NCBI RefSeq assembly: GCF_003073045.1 | Contig: NC_037598.1 | Span: 6,958,342 to 7,022,341, forward strand | Length of the DNA stretch: 64,000 nt | Direction of reading: 5' to 3' | Origin: Pomacea canaliculata | Lineage: Eukaryota; Mollusca; Gastropoda; Architaenioglossa; Ampullariidae | In this document: piece after piece, positions 13,270 to 27,172 of the stretch | Position numbering within the stretch: the stretch's first letter is position 1 | Layout of the letters: each line of letters starts with the position of its first letter | Notes under the pieces: generated by a model | The model's input: only the letters and a program-made list of their open reading frames with translations | Databases searched by the model: none | Told to the model about the DNA's origin: nothing | Program-made: the position numbers and the translations under genes

Positions 13270-13720
13270 TTCTCCCTCATCACGTGAGCTCGTTCTTATC
13301 ACGTGAGCTCGCCCTCACCGTCTCACCTCTCCTTTCAGCACAACCCTAAAAATATACGGCGCGGTAAATTATGAGTGATGCTCGTGACGTCGGCGAGATC
13401 TTGAAGCTCATTCATTCATCGCCGTCACCGCCGATTGGTTGTGACGTGCAATTGGAATTATCAGTTCTGAGGCAAGAAAAGAAAAAGAAAGAAACACCCA
13501 CAAGAAACAAAGAAGGTGAAAAAAAAGGGAGAAAGAACAGAGTGATCGTTAACTGTTCAGCTCCACGCACTTCTAGATAGACGAGGATAGACGAGAGCGG
13601 GTGGAGGGGCGACTTGTCAGTACTTGAGTACGTGACGTCACACGGCGCATGCCTGGCGAGACGCTTTGCCTGTCTTCTCCAGCTTCCAGACCGAGTGCAA
13701 CGAGCGATTTCTGTAGTCAC
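13270..13720. promoter_or_regulatory. CpG-rich patch with repeated E-boxes and CRE motifs
   Basis: A 13-bp sequence, TCACGTGAGCTCG, occurs at 13,280-13,292 and again at 13,299-13,311; each copy holds the palindromic E-box CACGTG. TGACGT motifs follow at 13,385 (TGACGTCG), 13,442 (TGACGTG) and 13,633 (TGACGTCA, a full CRE). An AAATATA run lies near 13,350. The density suggests a promoter or enhancer, but no downstream gene was identified. Confidence 0.3.
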
Positions 13721-16700
13721 TTTTAGTGCGACTGCATTTCCTTGTCAAGTGTTTTCTCTTCTCTTTCTGTCGAGTACTTTCTCTCTCTCTCATTGTTTGC
13801 TGAAATTTTGTGTCCTTAGCATCAATAGTGGGGACCCGCGCTCTCGACAAGAAGAGTGAAGACTATTAATGCTAAGGATATAAAATTTAGGCAAGAACAG
13901 ACATAAACTAGAAAGTAAATGAATGCCTTGAAGTTCCTGATGCCACGTCAAGGGAATATACATTTTTATTGTGTATTTTGGTGTCTGTCTGCCTGGCTGC
14001 ATATCTTTAGATGTGTTTGTATACGTGTGCATGCCAAAAGGCCTATCTACATGCCTGTTGTTCAACTTATTTTGCTGCATACGTGTCAGTTTTTTCAGTT
14101 TTTCCATCTTTTGTATCTACCTGCGTGCAAGTAACCGTGCGAACTGTACCTTGCCCACCAACAGCATCTAACGCCCCTCTTCAGTGTTGTGGGAATGTTG
14201 GGAAGGGAACAGGAGATTCAGGCTTCTCTTCTGACGAATGACCACTCACGACAAGAGTGGACATACCAGCTGAACTGAGACGAAAGCCAGACAGCACTCG
14301 AAAAGCCAGTGAGCATGCATCTAATAACTTCCTAACAGATGCTCAGTGACATATAGCAATAGCAATAGTATAGCTTATCGGACAAATAGCAGCGGCTATC
14401 TCTTGTCTACATCCAGCGCAGTATAAAATGAAGTGGCCTGGGAATACCCTCACAGGAATCCCCGTCAGCAATAAAAGTTCATTTCCTCCAAACAAAAACC
14501 TTAGCAGCCAGCGAAGGGAGTTTGGCAATGGAAATGATGGTCAGCAGCAAATATCAGGATTTTATGCTGCAGTGTATAAACTCAGGAACCGAGGACTTTA
14601 AAAAATAAAAGTAGTTAGGTCCTCAAAACATGGAAGAGTTTGTGCATCCGGACTGCTTTCCGAGACCAACACTTATCATTCAGCAAAGTTGTCAGGTCTC
14701 GGTGAGAACCTTGACAACCAATATCCAACTCTGCGATGATCCTTACCACCAAGCTTAAGGCTCTTCTAAAAGCATCAACCCGCCATCTTGTACCCTGCAT
14801 CTACACATGACCAGCTCACACGGCAGGACCCCCCGGACTTGTTTTAATTTCCGGAAGAAAAAAACCCTCTCGTCCTCAAAATTACGTTTTGTTGTGTAAC
14901 GGCATGTACATGCGCCTGCAGGTCTTGGCTAATTTCAAAAGTCTGGGATCAAAGAGATTCAAGGGTTAGCCTGCATTTGCACGTGCTAAGTGTTTTAATC
15001 GCCCGCATTAGACTGGGGCGATCTACTGTTTGCTTATTTCCTTCTTTGAGTTCCTCTCCCGCTCATCTGCTTCCATTTCGTTCTGAGAGAACACTTCAGG
15101 GGAAAGGCAGCGTCGGGCGCGCTTCTCAAGATGACAGAAAGCATGCTTTTGAGCTCCGACATCCTGGCGAGTTTGGCGATCACTCTTCTGCCAAGTGCTC
15201 GCCCCTTGCCCATTCTCTTGACATAGCGATCGCTAGTGTCTGGATGCTAGAAGAGCAATGAACCCCCCTTTTTTTTTTACTTTTTTAATCACCGGCCGTG
15301 TTCACCCTGCTCTAATCCTCAGGACACAAGAAACTGAATGATAGACGTCAGCTGGTTCGTTGTGTAGTTGATTGACCTTTTGTCAAAGGTCATTTCCCAG
15401 CCCGATGAAGTTGGAATAGTCGTTTGAGTGCAGGTGCCTCGTAGGTCCATGACAGCGGATAAATCCGCACAGGTACAAGGAGGGAAATGTACTTCTGGAA
15501 TGTACGATACACTTATATTCGGCGCAGACCACCTGCAAAATCGTGTCTTTTTTACACCTGCGAAAAGCAATCCTTACATCAACAAGTAGATCCCTTTTCG
15601 GGCAACAACACCTGCACAATACCTTGTTGTTTCTCTTTGTCTCGAGTACTGTGCGACATAGGTGTGCAACATTTTCGTGGGCTACAAAAGAAAAGAAAAA
15701 AGCTTGGGTGAGCGAAAATGCCTTTGACGGTTTGATGACGGTCTTGTAATGAATGTAATAAAACAAGTCAGACATTGTCTGGCTTCTCTGCTAACCCACT
15801 GTCTGTCCCACACCCGCTCTTGGCACCCAATCCGCACGCGAGCTCTGGAGCTCTTTCCCTTGTCTGGCGAGCTGCGTGTGGAAAACTTTCGTATGTTAAA
15901 TAAACAAGGACGAAGAGAAGACAATTAGAATTCAAACAAGAGGCTATTTTTACTCCCTCGTGCGTCTTCAACGGAGGAGTAAAAGAAGGTTCATGGACAT
16001 TTTAACATGTTGAGATGAGCTTGAATTACTCAGAAGTGACGCAAGAAAGAAAGCGACACATGGCATACCAGCAAACACATGTATGTACTCATCACACAGA
16101 ACATACAAGTACCTAAACGCGATTATAAAATAAGTGATGAGGAAGACTTGTCATTGGAGGAACAAAGTTGACGCCACGAGTTTATTATGGTCTTCAAAAA
16201 ACATTTGGACCTAAAAAAAATACAGAAGATATAGATCGTAAAAAGACCAACAGCCGATAGAAAAACACAGTATAAAAAAAGAAGAAAATAACAAGTACTT
16301 TTTCACCATTAAAAGCCAAACCGAGACAAATATAAACTTTTTTCTTTTTTATGAGTTGGTAATGTTCACTTATTTCTTTATTCTTAACACAAGCTCAAGT
16401 GGATGGCGATGCCAATGAGTATAAATTAATGTAGACATTAAAGAGCTAGTGATGTGCAAAATATTTTAATGATTTGAATAAGCTTAGTGCAGTATATTTT
16501 CCCCCTAATTCTGGGTGTATTCCCCTCTTCTGTTATCAAAATATATGTTCACAAACATGATCATGCACACAAACAGATGGTGGTTACTTTAACTTTGTGA
16601 AGGCATCATGTAATGGGAAAGCCGGAAACATAATAATGTCATATATATATACTGACTTCGACAATTGGGAAAAAAAAATACACTCCATTAGTTTTTGTAA

Positions 16701-17880
16701 GCAAGGAGCAGATATTAGTGACCTTAAAGGAAATGAAGTCTTGAAAATAATGTTCCACTCCGGTTTGCTTTACAGGTTTGGAATCAGTCTAGCTTCCCCG
16801 AACGTCCTGTGCTCAGAATTTCTCCCACAAAAACATGAAAAAAAAAAAATAAAAAATACAGTGTGCACGACGAGAAATACATATCTAAACAAATTATTAA
16901 CATGTTGTAAATGTCCCGACTTGCATCTTGTTTGTGTGAAGTAGTAAATCATGTTTAAGATTATCTGTAAGAAACTGTTTTATTTAGTCTCCAGTTAACT
17001 GATGTTAGCTACTGTTCAAACCAAACTGCCACACACTTGTTTCAGGCAGCAGAAGCAAACCTGTAGCCATCTTATCGGGGGGGGGGGAGGGTCGGAAGCT
17101 GATGAAAAAGAGATCTTACAGTTCTCGCAAACGAACCCCTGGTTTCCCTTTTTTTTAAGACAAAGAAGTGTGAAGGAGAAGTGCCGGGCTTTCTGTTGTT
17201 GCTCGGCGATGAACGTTAAAACTCGAAGGGGAAGTACACCAAGAGTACACTGAGTGATCAGTCATCGCCAGGGGTAGTGAAGATCAACTGTGGAGAATTA
17301 TTTATACCTTGTCAGCTGTCAAGGATCTGCATCAGACCACGAAATGCATCATCCAGAGCTTGTAAACATGAAACGGACAGGTTTTTTTTTTTTGGTGTGG
17401 ATGAAGCAGAAGAGAATATATTTATAATAAAATTCAAGAATTAATTTGTTCAGTCTTGAGGTAATCATATATATTCAAATTGATCTCCAAACACACTGGG
17501 AGCGTTATATCCGAAGTGCACCACCATACCACCAGCATGTTGGACACACGATCATTTGCATACAACACATACATCGTGCAGAAATGTGTGTTCTCACACG
17601 CGTGTTACTCGTTCTCCGACCAAACATGTCAGTCACTCCTCAATTTCTGGATGTGGGGCAGAGTAAACATTGGTATTAGTGGTACCCACGTCTCTCCTTG
17701 GTCGGCGCTGAAACTCTTTTTTTTTCCTCCCCCGCCGATGAGTGTAACGGATGGAACGGCTGCGTCTGGACCCGTCAGCTGCTCTTCCCGTATGTGTCGT
17801 CACGCCCTCCTGCTGACACTAATTAGCGCGCGCCGAATATAACATAAATACAGACTGCGTGTCATTCGAGGACTGCCGCG
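13720..17880. other. Gene-free stretch
   Basis: Short frames occur on both strands without domain resemblance. An AG-bounded open segment near 16,775-16,940 ends in an A-rich run and is not convincing as an exon. GC-richer patches lie at 15,040-15,240 and 15,780-15,880. Nothing else is supportable. Confidence 0.5.
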
Positions 17881-17899
17881 CTGAAAAGTCGCCGCCAAG

Positions 17900-18008
17900 A
17901 TGGACGGGTTTATGCTGGTCTTCAAAACCAGCCAAATCGTTTTCGGTGATAGTAAATTTCGTCCGCCGCACATACGGGGTACAGAACTGCAAGGTCCAGA
18001 AAGATCGG
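17900..18008 (+). other. Possible orphan first coding exon
   Basis: An ATG at 17,900 sits in an excellent Kozak context (GCCGCCAAGATGG). It opens 36 codons plus one base (MDGFMLVFKTSQIVF...) up to a donor-like GTAGGT at 18,009. The segment upstream is CpG-rich. No partner exon was found within the following 11 kb and the peptide was not recognised. The call rests on start context and donor only and may be chance. Confidence 0.2.
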
Positions 18009-18239
18009 GTAGGTGAATAAATCATAGCCTACTGCTACATGCTCGTGAAAAACAACACCGAGACACCTAGTCTGTGCCCGAAAAAAAAGTCAGGTAATGA
18101 TGTTTCAGGTAGATTTTGACAGTTCGGAAGTCCTTTAAAATAAATTTATTTGGTTGTAGCTTCATTTGACATAGAAAATGCTTTCGATAGAAAGTGACTA
18201 TTGAAGGAATGATGAAGAAAAATGAAACCTGTCTCCCCA

Positions 18240-18385
18240 GGGTCAGGGGAAAACCGACTGCTAGGGGCAATCCAAAAATTACACGTTTCGAGATGAGATT
18301 TGAACCCATGACATTAACATTTTCAAAGGGGAACAAGCGAGAATTTATTTTACTACTACACTACTGCCCCCGTCCCCTGTAGCCG
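18240..18385 (+). repeat. Possible SINE-type fragment
   Basis: The segment contains gatttgaacccatgac, resembling a tRNA B-box-derived 3' region, followed by a tactactacactactgcccc run. This is similar in style to the 3' bodies of many molluscan SINEs. Similarity is by eye only. Confidence 0.25.
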
Positions 18386-20569
18386 ACTATAATAAAAACT
18401 TTTAATAATAAGAGTAGTTTAGATGGTTTCTGCAAGATAATGTCTCCTAGCCCGATGGAACCAGCATGTACTCAACATGTTTTATTTCAGTAAATAATCT
18501 CCGCCTGCCTGTCTGGTCACTCCTGCAGAGACTACAGACCAGCCTTGATCGCGCAGTGCACTCCAAGTTACACCTTGCAAGACGGACTGCTAGCACCTGT
18601 CAAAGATTGCTAGACTGTATCTCCCCCTCCCAAAGTCTCTGAGATCACACCCCGAAAAATAAAATTACAAAGTCCATAGCTTGCAATATTCACACCGCAG
18701 TTTAATCTAATTATAACTGAGAGATATACAAACGTTAAAACTACGCACAAACATACTAATGTAATTTTATTTTAAAACATGTCTACATCTAGGAAAAAAA
18801 TTAAATAAAGAGACAGCGAACGACCTGTTTACAACGAAGCGTGATCCAGAGATGAACAGCCTTGTCCATCTCATCAAGTAAACGAACGGGACGGCTGAAC
18901 TTCCTCGCGCACCCGCCTTCCCTCCCCACCTCCCACCACCCCATCCTTACGCTCTTGGTGTCATCTCAGTACACTTCACCTGACGCCCCCTGTGATAAAA
19001 TATGAACCATCAGCAGGCCCTGGTCTCCCTGTTCCACTATCTGAAGCTGACGAGCTTTAACGCTAACATAATATCTTGGGTTTCACACTGTGATCGCGCT
19101 TCAGAAAACGGGCCACGAGAAATTATGTATTCAGCAAAGTTCGCCAGAATGCCTTTTTTCCACGTCGGCTTTACCCTGGGTTCGGCACGGTTGCTGCCAA
19201 ATGACAGTATCGGTTTGACAAGCCGTTCGACACCCACTGCGTTCTAACCATCGGCCATCTAATCCGCGCGACAACCCGCAAAGTTCCCGTATCAAAGGGA
19301 GACAACTAGCAGGCTAGGGACGCGCTGCTGGAGTTGTGTTTGCTGGCAAGAAGTGGAGTGTTTGCTGCCCAGCTGATTTACTGTAACGCCTTTCACCTCC
19401 TCTTAAAAGGGAAGATGAGGTATGAAATTAACCTGATACTGTTCGTCTGCAAGGAGAAAGAGAAGAATGAGGATGAGGTGGACTTTTCAATGGAATATTT
19501 TTAACTGGAAGGGTGGTGGGGTAGGAGGACAAAATAAAAAAAAAAAATACCAGGGCGGTAAACCGAGTCAAAAAAATAAAGAAAATCGCCCGTCGGTTTC
19601 AAGTAGCGTAGCCCCCAGCAAGATAATGAAAGATGAAAATAAAAGAAAAGCAGAGAATTTTTTTTAAGTGGAAAAACCTACACGTGGAACACACACGGTG
19701 TGTGGGAACACCCTCGCGGGTGCTACAAGTCGTTGCCAGTTTGGCACGCGGTCCCTCAAACACTGGCTCAACTCACTATCTGTACTGTGTATCCCTCTCG
19801 CTCCGACGACAGGTGTTGTTTGACGAAACTGTTTCGAAGCGTCTGGGTCTTTCTGGGGCGCGCCAGACATTATTCATCCACGCCCCGCTCTTCGTTGGTC
19901 CAACGCGGACGATCACGAGTTCACCATCGAACTTAATCTAGATGTCATTGTTGACATCACTGTCGAATCTGAGGGAATCTGATAATGCCACTGATGTATG
20001 TTGTGTACAAATGCCGTACAGATAAATACATAAAGAACACATTGGAAGTACTTTTTCAGGCAAAGAAAAAGCTAAGATCGTTCACTAATCTTCTTCGGTA
20101 GTTGTGAAGTATTAAAACGACCAGCTTTTTTGTGAGGGAAGTGCCCATCTTCTCTTCCTTATTTGCCCCAACCCTCTAGGAGTCTAGGTAATCAGGTATC
20201 CTCCCTCCACCACCACCATCACTCCTGACAGCTGGGTCGACTAGGCTGTGCCACGTGGTGATCGAATAGGCGTCTCCGGGTTAGAGTTCTCAACAATCAA
20301 TTAACCGCTTCCATTTATGACAAGTAAGCTCAGATATAGGCCAGTTAAACCATACAAAACAAGCTCACTAAAGGCTGATTTCAACACAGCTGAAAAAAAC
20401 ACCTTGCTATTTTTTTCACCTGCTGAAAACCATGTCTATATCATAACACCCTGCATCCTGGTTTATGAAAATAACGGATACAGTAAAGGGAAGTAATGGT
20501 GATCTTCACCCCTGACTACAACCTCTGTCTTTCCCAAGCAAAACTGCAATAAAATGTTAAGAGAAAAAG

Positions 20570-20805
20570 TTGATATTATCCTTTAAATAAACTGCCAAGT
20601 GAACCAGTCAATACTCTCCACTAAATGAACAGTCAAATAAATGAGTCCACATAACATCCTTTGAAGAAACTGTTAACCGAGCACTTTATCCTGTAAGTAA
20701 GCTATTTAATAAACAAGTCGACATTATCATCTGATCTGTTAAATAAATAAGAGTTGATATTATCCTCTTAAACTGTCTAGTAAACAGTTGATATTATTCT
20801 CAAAA
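20570..20805. repeat. Degenerate tandem repeat, unit about 45-60 bp
   Basis: The phrase gttgatattatcct (20,569), aagtcgacattatcat (20,716), gttgatattatcct (20,755) and gttgatattattct (20,788) recurs with intervening AAATAAA and AAACTGT-like pieces. Copies are diverged and spacing is uneven. Confidence 0.4.
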
Positions 20806-22689
20806 TGAATATTGTTGTATTATCACTAAAGATGTCTGACAATAGCGAAGTTGTTTCTGATGCATGGGACATAACACACATGACGTCGACTAGAGAATGC
20901 TTGAATTGTAGCCCTTTGTGTTGCCTGATTAAAAAGTTTTATTTAAAAAAAATAGGCGACACTCGAAGATTTCTTCGAAGTTCAAATAAAACTTTAAAAA
21001 AATGTTTTTATAAGCGCTAATGAGGTTCAACAACGAATTTTACAAATGCAGTGAAAAAAAAAAAAAAAGAAAGAAAAAGAAACGTACAGTTACCCATGTA
21101 GACGTGAAAAGCCTTATTCCGTTTAAAGGGAGGTGATCAAGATAACGATGCGTCTAGCAAGAAATCAAGACTGTCTCCCTTACTCTACGAGGCTAAGCCG
21201 TATCTTTCGTGCAGTGTAGTATATGGAGTCTGATGATGCTGAAGCGTTCTGGTAAAGTGTAATATATAAACAATAAACAACACACTGCGTTGTCTTACAT
21301 ACACTAATCATTTCTACGTGGCACAATACACACGCATAATCCTTCTTTACCTCCGACACACAAATTAGAAATCCGGTCAGCAGAACATGTTTTAAGGGGA
21401 TAGGAAATGGAACTGGCAAGTTGCGTAAGAGATAGATACTATGTTCTGAATTGTTTCCCCCGAACTTTCTTGTTGCTGAACAATGGTTTATCTTCAATCG
21501 CGTTTAAAACGGATCTGGGTGTCGTACAAGGTGGCTGCCAAGTTCTGCTGTCCAGTGACGTCATCTAAGTGTGAGCGTTTACTTTTTTGACAGTTTAGTT
21601 AAGTGGGGTCGTTAAAATGCTGGAGCCATGGAGAGTGTCAAATAATTTTGAACCAGGGGAAGCGCTGAGCGAAAAGAAGAAGACTGGCACGACAGAAAAT
21701 TCTTTCTTGTCAAATGGCGCCGCCTACGCCACAAATTAGATGCTATTTCTTTTCCTTCGTGGAAACGTTCGAAACATGGCGCCCTACAAGAGCCGGCGCC
21801 TAGCTGTGAACACCTAAATTTTGTGCAAAATGCCATTTTCCTTGCGTTTCCCTTAAAGATCCCACTTTAAAGGATGGCATGTTTCTCAACCAGGTTGGGA
21901 GAATATTTCCCTCTGTCGGGACTTCCTTACGGAAACTCCTGTGGTCGAGATTCCTACGATTCATTTTATCCACAAGGAGCTCCTCCTGCTCGACATACAG
22001 AAGGCAGCAAAGAAAACTATGGGGACTGCGTCCCTTTAAGTATCGATATGCCAGGATGTTTAGCTTAGGTGTGCGTTGCAGATAGAGCTGTACTTCTCCG
22101 CGTTTTGAATGTAACCCTTTAAATGATGTTTTGCTGCTTAATAATAAAATTCTAAATAAAAAGGTCTAAGAGACCAGGGAGCATTCCAGACAGTAAAATG
22201 TAATTCACAGTGTCAAGGGCACAGCATGGACAGCGGAGCCCAGTTCTCCTTTCCCCAAATACATCATTACCAGATGACTGGGTGGGCAGATGGTTTTCAT
22301 TAATCATTTCTTTAGGAACGACTGGAACCGCCGACATCCAAGTCGAACGCAGTAACAACATTAGGGAGCATTCCGGAGCCTCCTGGGGCAGTAATCACGA
22401 GAAAGAGGTAAGCTTACTCTATGCTTAAATAGGGACCGGAAGCTTTGCGGGGTTCCGTAATTTGAGACAGGCAAAGGTCGGCTGCAAAGCTAGAGGTCTT
22501 CGTCTGGCGTACAGTACACCATTCTGGCTACCGAGGGCTAGCTATGGCTTTATGTTCTAGGCACAGGTGAGCCCTATGGTAAGGATGTAGTTTAGCCTTC
22601 ATGACTACGGACACATAGCCAGTGACGTGACTAGAGACTGAGCCTGTGACAAACAAAATAATTTTTTTAAAAACGCCCAATCTGCCCAA

Positions 22690-22865
22690 TAAGAAAGAAT
22701 AATACTGATTTTCAGTGGCGCAGCAAACTAACTCTAGTCTACTTAATTGTTGAATGGGTACCTGACTCAATAAATGAATGGACACCATCCTCGCAAAAAG
22801 CTGCCCCCTAGTAAAGTGGGGTCTCTAACACCTCCCGTCCCAACGATCGAAAGGTTGCGGAAGCT
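22690..22865 (-). repeat. SINE-like element, copy 1
   Basis: Read on the minus strand it contains GCAACCTTTCGATCGTTGGG, then GAGACCCCACTTTACTAGGG, then GTCAGGTACCCATTCAAC and TTTGCTGCGCC in that order. The same order of related phrases occurs on the plus strand at 58,650-58,860 (AGACCTCATCTTCCTCGGGA, GTCAGATACCCAATCCC, TTTGCCGCGCC). Two diverged copies in opposite orientation define a dispersed family. tRNA ancestry is suspected, not shown. Confidence 0.5.
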
Positions 22866-22877
22866 GTCTTTACTCTT

Positions 22878-22902
22878 GTGTATATATATATATGTGTGTG
22901 TA
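22878..22902. repeat. (TA)n/(TG)n microsatellite
   Basis: A short TA run passes into a TG run directly beside the SINE-like copy, on the side that would be its 5' end. Confidence 0.65.
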
Positions 22903-25900
22903 TAATGTTTGTATTTTCGCGAGGATGTTCAAATCTTCATACACGAAGTAAACCAGAATAAAATGTGGTTATTTCCCCACGTGAAAGAGTTCACTGTAAC
23001 AGACACACACACAAAGAGATTCGAAGAACTGCAAGGTGTTCAAGTTAGACTATGCACACCTTGCAGACAACTGATTGCCCCTTGCCCTCACGCCAGCCTG
23101 CCCACCCAACCTTACATTCAGACGATGCGCATGCGCAGTCGGTTGAAAAGCGTAATTACAAAGTGCTTTTTTCATATATTTTTTCTTTTTACGAAATTAG
23201 ACTGCAAGTTCTCTTCCTCTCCCTTTCTTTTCCGATTTCCACAACATACGTATGTGTGTGTGGTGTATTGTTTTAACAGTAAAAGTCCTCGGCACAAACT
23301 AGCGTGAAATGAATCTATGCAGATTATGTACATTTGCATACGTGAATCCATGTAAGTTATACATGTTAACTATATCATTTACAAACCATGCGGTTTTTAA
23401 GAAGTTACTATTTCTATTTTCTCTACTTCCCCTCCTTCCACCACCACCACCACCAGCACACACACACACAAACGACGCACGCACAGATATATTTATGCAA
23501 AAAGGGATGATAACGGTTTCCGAGTGACTATTTTTGGTCATGAAAACACAGAGATATACATCAAATATTTATGACAAAGGAAAATGTCACCCAACAAAGA
23601 ATTTGAGATGATCGTTTTCGATATCGCTCAACATTTCTTCATATTACCGTAAACCTGTTGGACAACACACAGAAGGAACCAAATACCAAGCAAAAGAAAA
23701 GACCACATCTGTTGCATGCTCGTAGGAAAGGCGACACTCGAAAGAGGAAAGAAAATATTTGTGTTTAAATCCATGCCAATCAAAACGAGTATAGAGTTGA
23801 CCAAGTGTACAAAAACACAGAAAAAAAAGTCACTCACCCACTCGGAGAAGGGAGCAAAAAAGGTAAGTAAATCCAATTTGTGTCACCGTAGATTAAAACT
23901 GCTTGTTCCTCCACGTTTTAATGGAGTTTCTTCCTCCACTGATTAAACACCGCTTTGAATCGCCGAAATATTCCATATCATCCTCATCTTTTGACTACGC
24001 TGCGGCAACGAGAGAGGCGCCTTATAAGCTCTCCTCTCTCTGTGTTCGTGTGCTTGAGTGAGGGCGTGCATATGTCAGCACTGGTTTGATGTGCACGGAT
24101 CTGAGGATGACCGGCGTTGGGTAGAATCACCGAGAATACGAAGGCGCGCTTGTAACAAAAAAAAAAAACGTTGGGGGGAAAGCAAGAAGGAGGAGGAAAG
24201 AGTTGGTGGGAGGGTGGAGGAGGGAGGAAACTCGTGCAGGTGTTGCGGGGAAAGTCGCGCGAGAGGGGGTGTTCTGGCGCATCTTGAAAGACGTTGGAGG
24301 GGGGTCCTCTTTTTTGTTTTTGTTTTTTAAAGGGAGGATGAGACTTGAGCCTTGATGTGGTTCATGTGATGAGAGAGATGAAAGGAAAGAACAAAGCGCC
24401 GACGAGGAAGACGAGAAAAAAACAGTTTACGTTTTTGCGAGGGATGTAGTGCGCGCAGCGTTGGTCTGTACAGCATCTGCTGAATCCTCGTCCTTCTCCT
24501 GAATAACGTGATAGGTGATGTGTCGTGTGTGCGTGCGCGTGCATGTGATAGCGCACCTGAGTGAGACTGTAGGCTGATAAACATCGCCAACACAACTCCT
24601 TGGGCAAACTCATGCTCCAACATGTAAACACGAATGAACTAAACGCAACGAGACACCGCTTTATCTTCTGTGAAACAGACAGCGCATCTTGCCTTGCATA
24701 TGTTATTTACGATAACCGCGAAGCAGAGAAGAAAGAAAAAAGATTTCGGACTGCTTTACCGACAACCTACACTGTCTAACCTACAAGAGTACTTCTGGTG
24801 ATTAATCTTTAAAAAAAAATACTGTTAAGTTCTTTTGATCACCTTTTCTTTTCTACTATCTATATATATGAAAGAGAGAGGAGTGGATTGGAGGGAAAGA
24901 AAAAAAAAACGATAAAATTTCTATTAGCTTTGTTTCGCCAGCCAGTTCGCAGTCTCTCATCTATCAGCGGGTTTCTTTCTTACCCAGCGGAACAAAGTAC
25001 CCTTGCGGGAGTCTGTTCTTGGCATTGGTCTTGTAGTTCTCCGTCTTGTCTGCTCATTCCAACACGCTAGTTGTCTGTCAGTGTGCTCGTCACTGATTGA
25101 TCACACTGACCATTCCTCTTGTCACGTGGTCGTAAAAGACGAAGATTCGGCATGGATTGTAAACGTGGACCGAGAAGCATGCAGAGCTCCTCACGTTTGT
25201 CTTGCACGAGAAACAACGGTCGAGATCGTCGTCGGGAGGCTGCGCACGACCCCTGCCGGCAAGGCGCGGCTTCGCTTCCTTTTCTGCCCACCATCCCCCC
25301 CTGCGATGATCCGACATCAAAGGCTCCCGGGGCGGAAGAAGCCTTCAGATCTGCGTTTTCGGTTCGTTTTGAAGGCGGCAGGTAAAATATACAAAAGGAA
25401 GCGATGAAACACAGCCCGGCGTTTATCTGCACGGGAACCCTCTCGCCAGCGCAAGCCTTGTCGGCGACATCAAAGGAAGATTGGGGCATCACCTGATCTG
25501 TGATCGCTTGCGGGGTTTGCTTGTAGGAAAACAGTCTCTCCCCACCCCTACTTCCACTCTCTCTCACAGAGAGAGGGAGCATGGAAAACTCTTGCTCCTT
25601 GCCGCCATCTCAAATTACAGAGTAGCTACGTGATGGGCAGCAGCATGTGCAGGGTTAACTATTTTCCAGAACAATCTTCCTCGTCTTAACGCGTATTGCC
25701 TTAGGTACTATCTCTCAATTCTCGTATACAGGACGAGTAAATAATTACAACACCTGCCATCTCACTCATTTTTTCGACATCACAATCATTGTCGGCCATG
25801 ACAGCAAAACAGACCTGGGGTCTTCGCATTGCAAGATGCATCCAAACAGTTAGGTATTTCTGTGTGAGACAAAAAGCTTCCTTGGTAAGTATGTCGTAGG

Positions 25901-26139
25901 CCTTTCCTTGCCGCCAACTGGCATAAAGTTGTTGTCATGAGGGGTTTCAAAATAAATAAAAAGTTCTCAAAAAGTTGCTTGCGCACCCTGGTTGTACAGG
26001 CAGAGACAAGTGGTTCCAGACAGATGCCAGTAGAGCCATGTTAGAGATAAAAAAGTTGTAAATGCAATAAAAAGTGAAAATAAATATCTTGAAAGTATAT
26101 TACAAAGAGCCATGAATGAGCAGCATTGTCACACCTGGA

Positions 26140-26400
26140 GTATATCCTCAAGAGCAACTGCTGCTAGCAGCAACATAAGTTGAACAGGATGCAGAATGCT
26201 GCTCTCCGCCTCATCCCAGAAGGACTAAACCACCCTCAGTGACAGCCGACACTCATAAATTTCAATGAAGCCCAGGACCCGAAGACAGTGATCCTGATCG
26301 TCAGAATAGTTCTTCTTCAGAGCATCCAGAGCAATGACACCATCCAGCTAGTACAGGACACCAAAAAAAAGGAGCTGACAAACCCCAAAATAGATTAAAA
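26140..26400 (+). mobile_element. Decayed LINE reverse-transcriptase C-terminal relic
   Basis: The plus strand reads LEYILKSNCC, a stop, then LNRMQNAALRLIPEGLNHPQ and, after a second stop, FNEAQDPKTVILIVRIVLLQ. The QNAALRLI phrase and the following leucine-rich segment resemble the region C-terminal to the reverse-transcriptase core in jockey/CR1/RTE-type LINEs. Two in-frame stops show the copy is dead. Family assignment is by remembered pattern. Confidence 0.45.
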
Positions 26401-27172
26401 TCGTGTGTCTACAGTAGATACCTTCCCTTTGTGGTGTACGAAGAGGTTTAAAAACTTCCTGTCAATTTATTTTCTGCCCTAGTACTTTCTTTGAGCAAGT
26501 CTGTGATACCCTTTGATACCTTCTGGCCTCAGAAGACGAGTCCGATGAACCACTCAAACGCATCATTACTCAGCGCATGTCTTCCCTCAGTATTTTTAAA
26601 TATAAATGTAGTGTGTGTATAAATGCAGTATATAGCCGCTCACTCGCTTACTGACTCAAGGACTTCGGCAGGATGCACGGAAAAGTGGTAGCATTTTGCC
26701 CACGCAGTCTGCTACACTAAAAGCCAAGTTGTTTATTCTCCTCTTCCTCCCTCTAAACAACATCACAATTAAGAGGACAGTAACGCACACTACAGACATC
26801 CTCGGGCATTGGAATAAGTTGGGCGGAATAATACAACCGCTTAGATTTATTTTGTCTTTGAGCTCTGGTGGAAGGAGAACAGAGAGAGGGAGAAAAGACG
26901 GACAGGGGCAAGAAAAGAAGGAGGATTACTCCAATGTTCAGGACGGAGCGTGCGGCTGTGGCAAACCATTCTGCAGGCATTCATATAACTATAAAATAAT
27001 GTTAGAACAGGAGAGAGTGGGTGGGTAGGAGATGGAAAGTAGGTTAGGAGGTTTCGAAAGTTTGGTTTATAAGGTAACATGACAAGATAGCGGCATATGT
27101 TTGGATGTGGTTTGGTTCAGATTTTTTTTTTACACCTACCTAAATGAATATTGAAAACTTTGGTATCCCCAG

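Noticed and set aside
18280..18320. tRNA gene suggested by a B-box-like GATTTGAACCC
   Set aside because: No A box, acceptor stem or anticodon arm could be folded by eye; a SINE-type fragment fits better.
24058..24330. 90-codon plus frame rich in Lys/Arg/Glu
   Set aside because: Purine-rich low-complexity sequence gives an open frame; no family resemblance.
25067..25582. Longest non-genic frames (171 codons minus, 134 codons plus, overlapping)
   Set aside because: Both strands are open across a GC-rich, stop-poor island. The peptides have low-complexity Arg/Ser character, no domain and no clear splice context, so chance is the better explanation.
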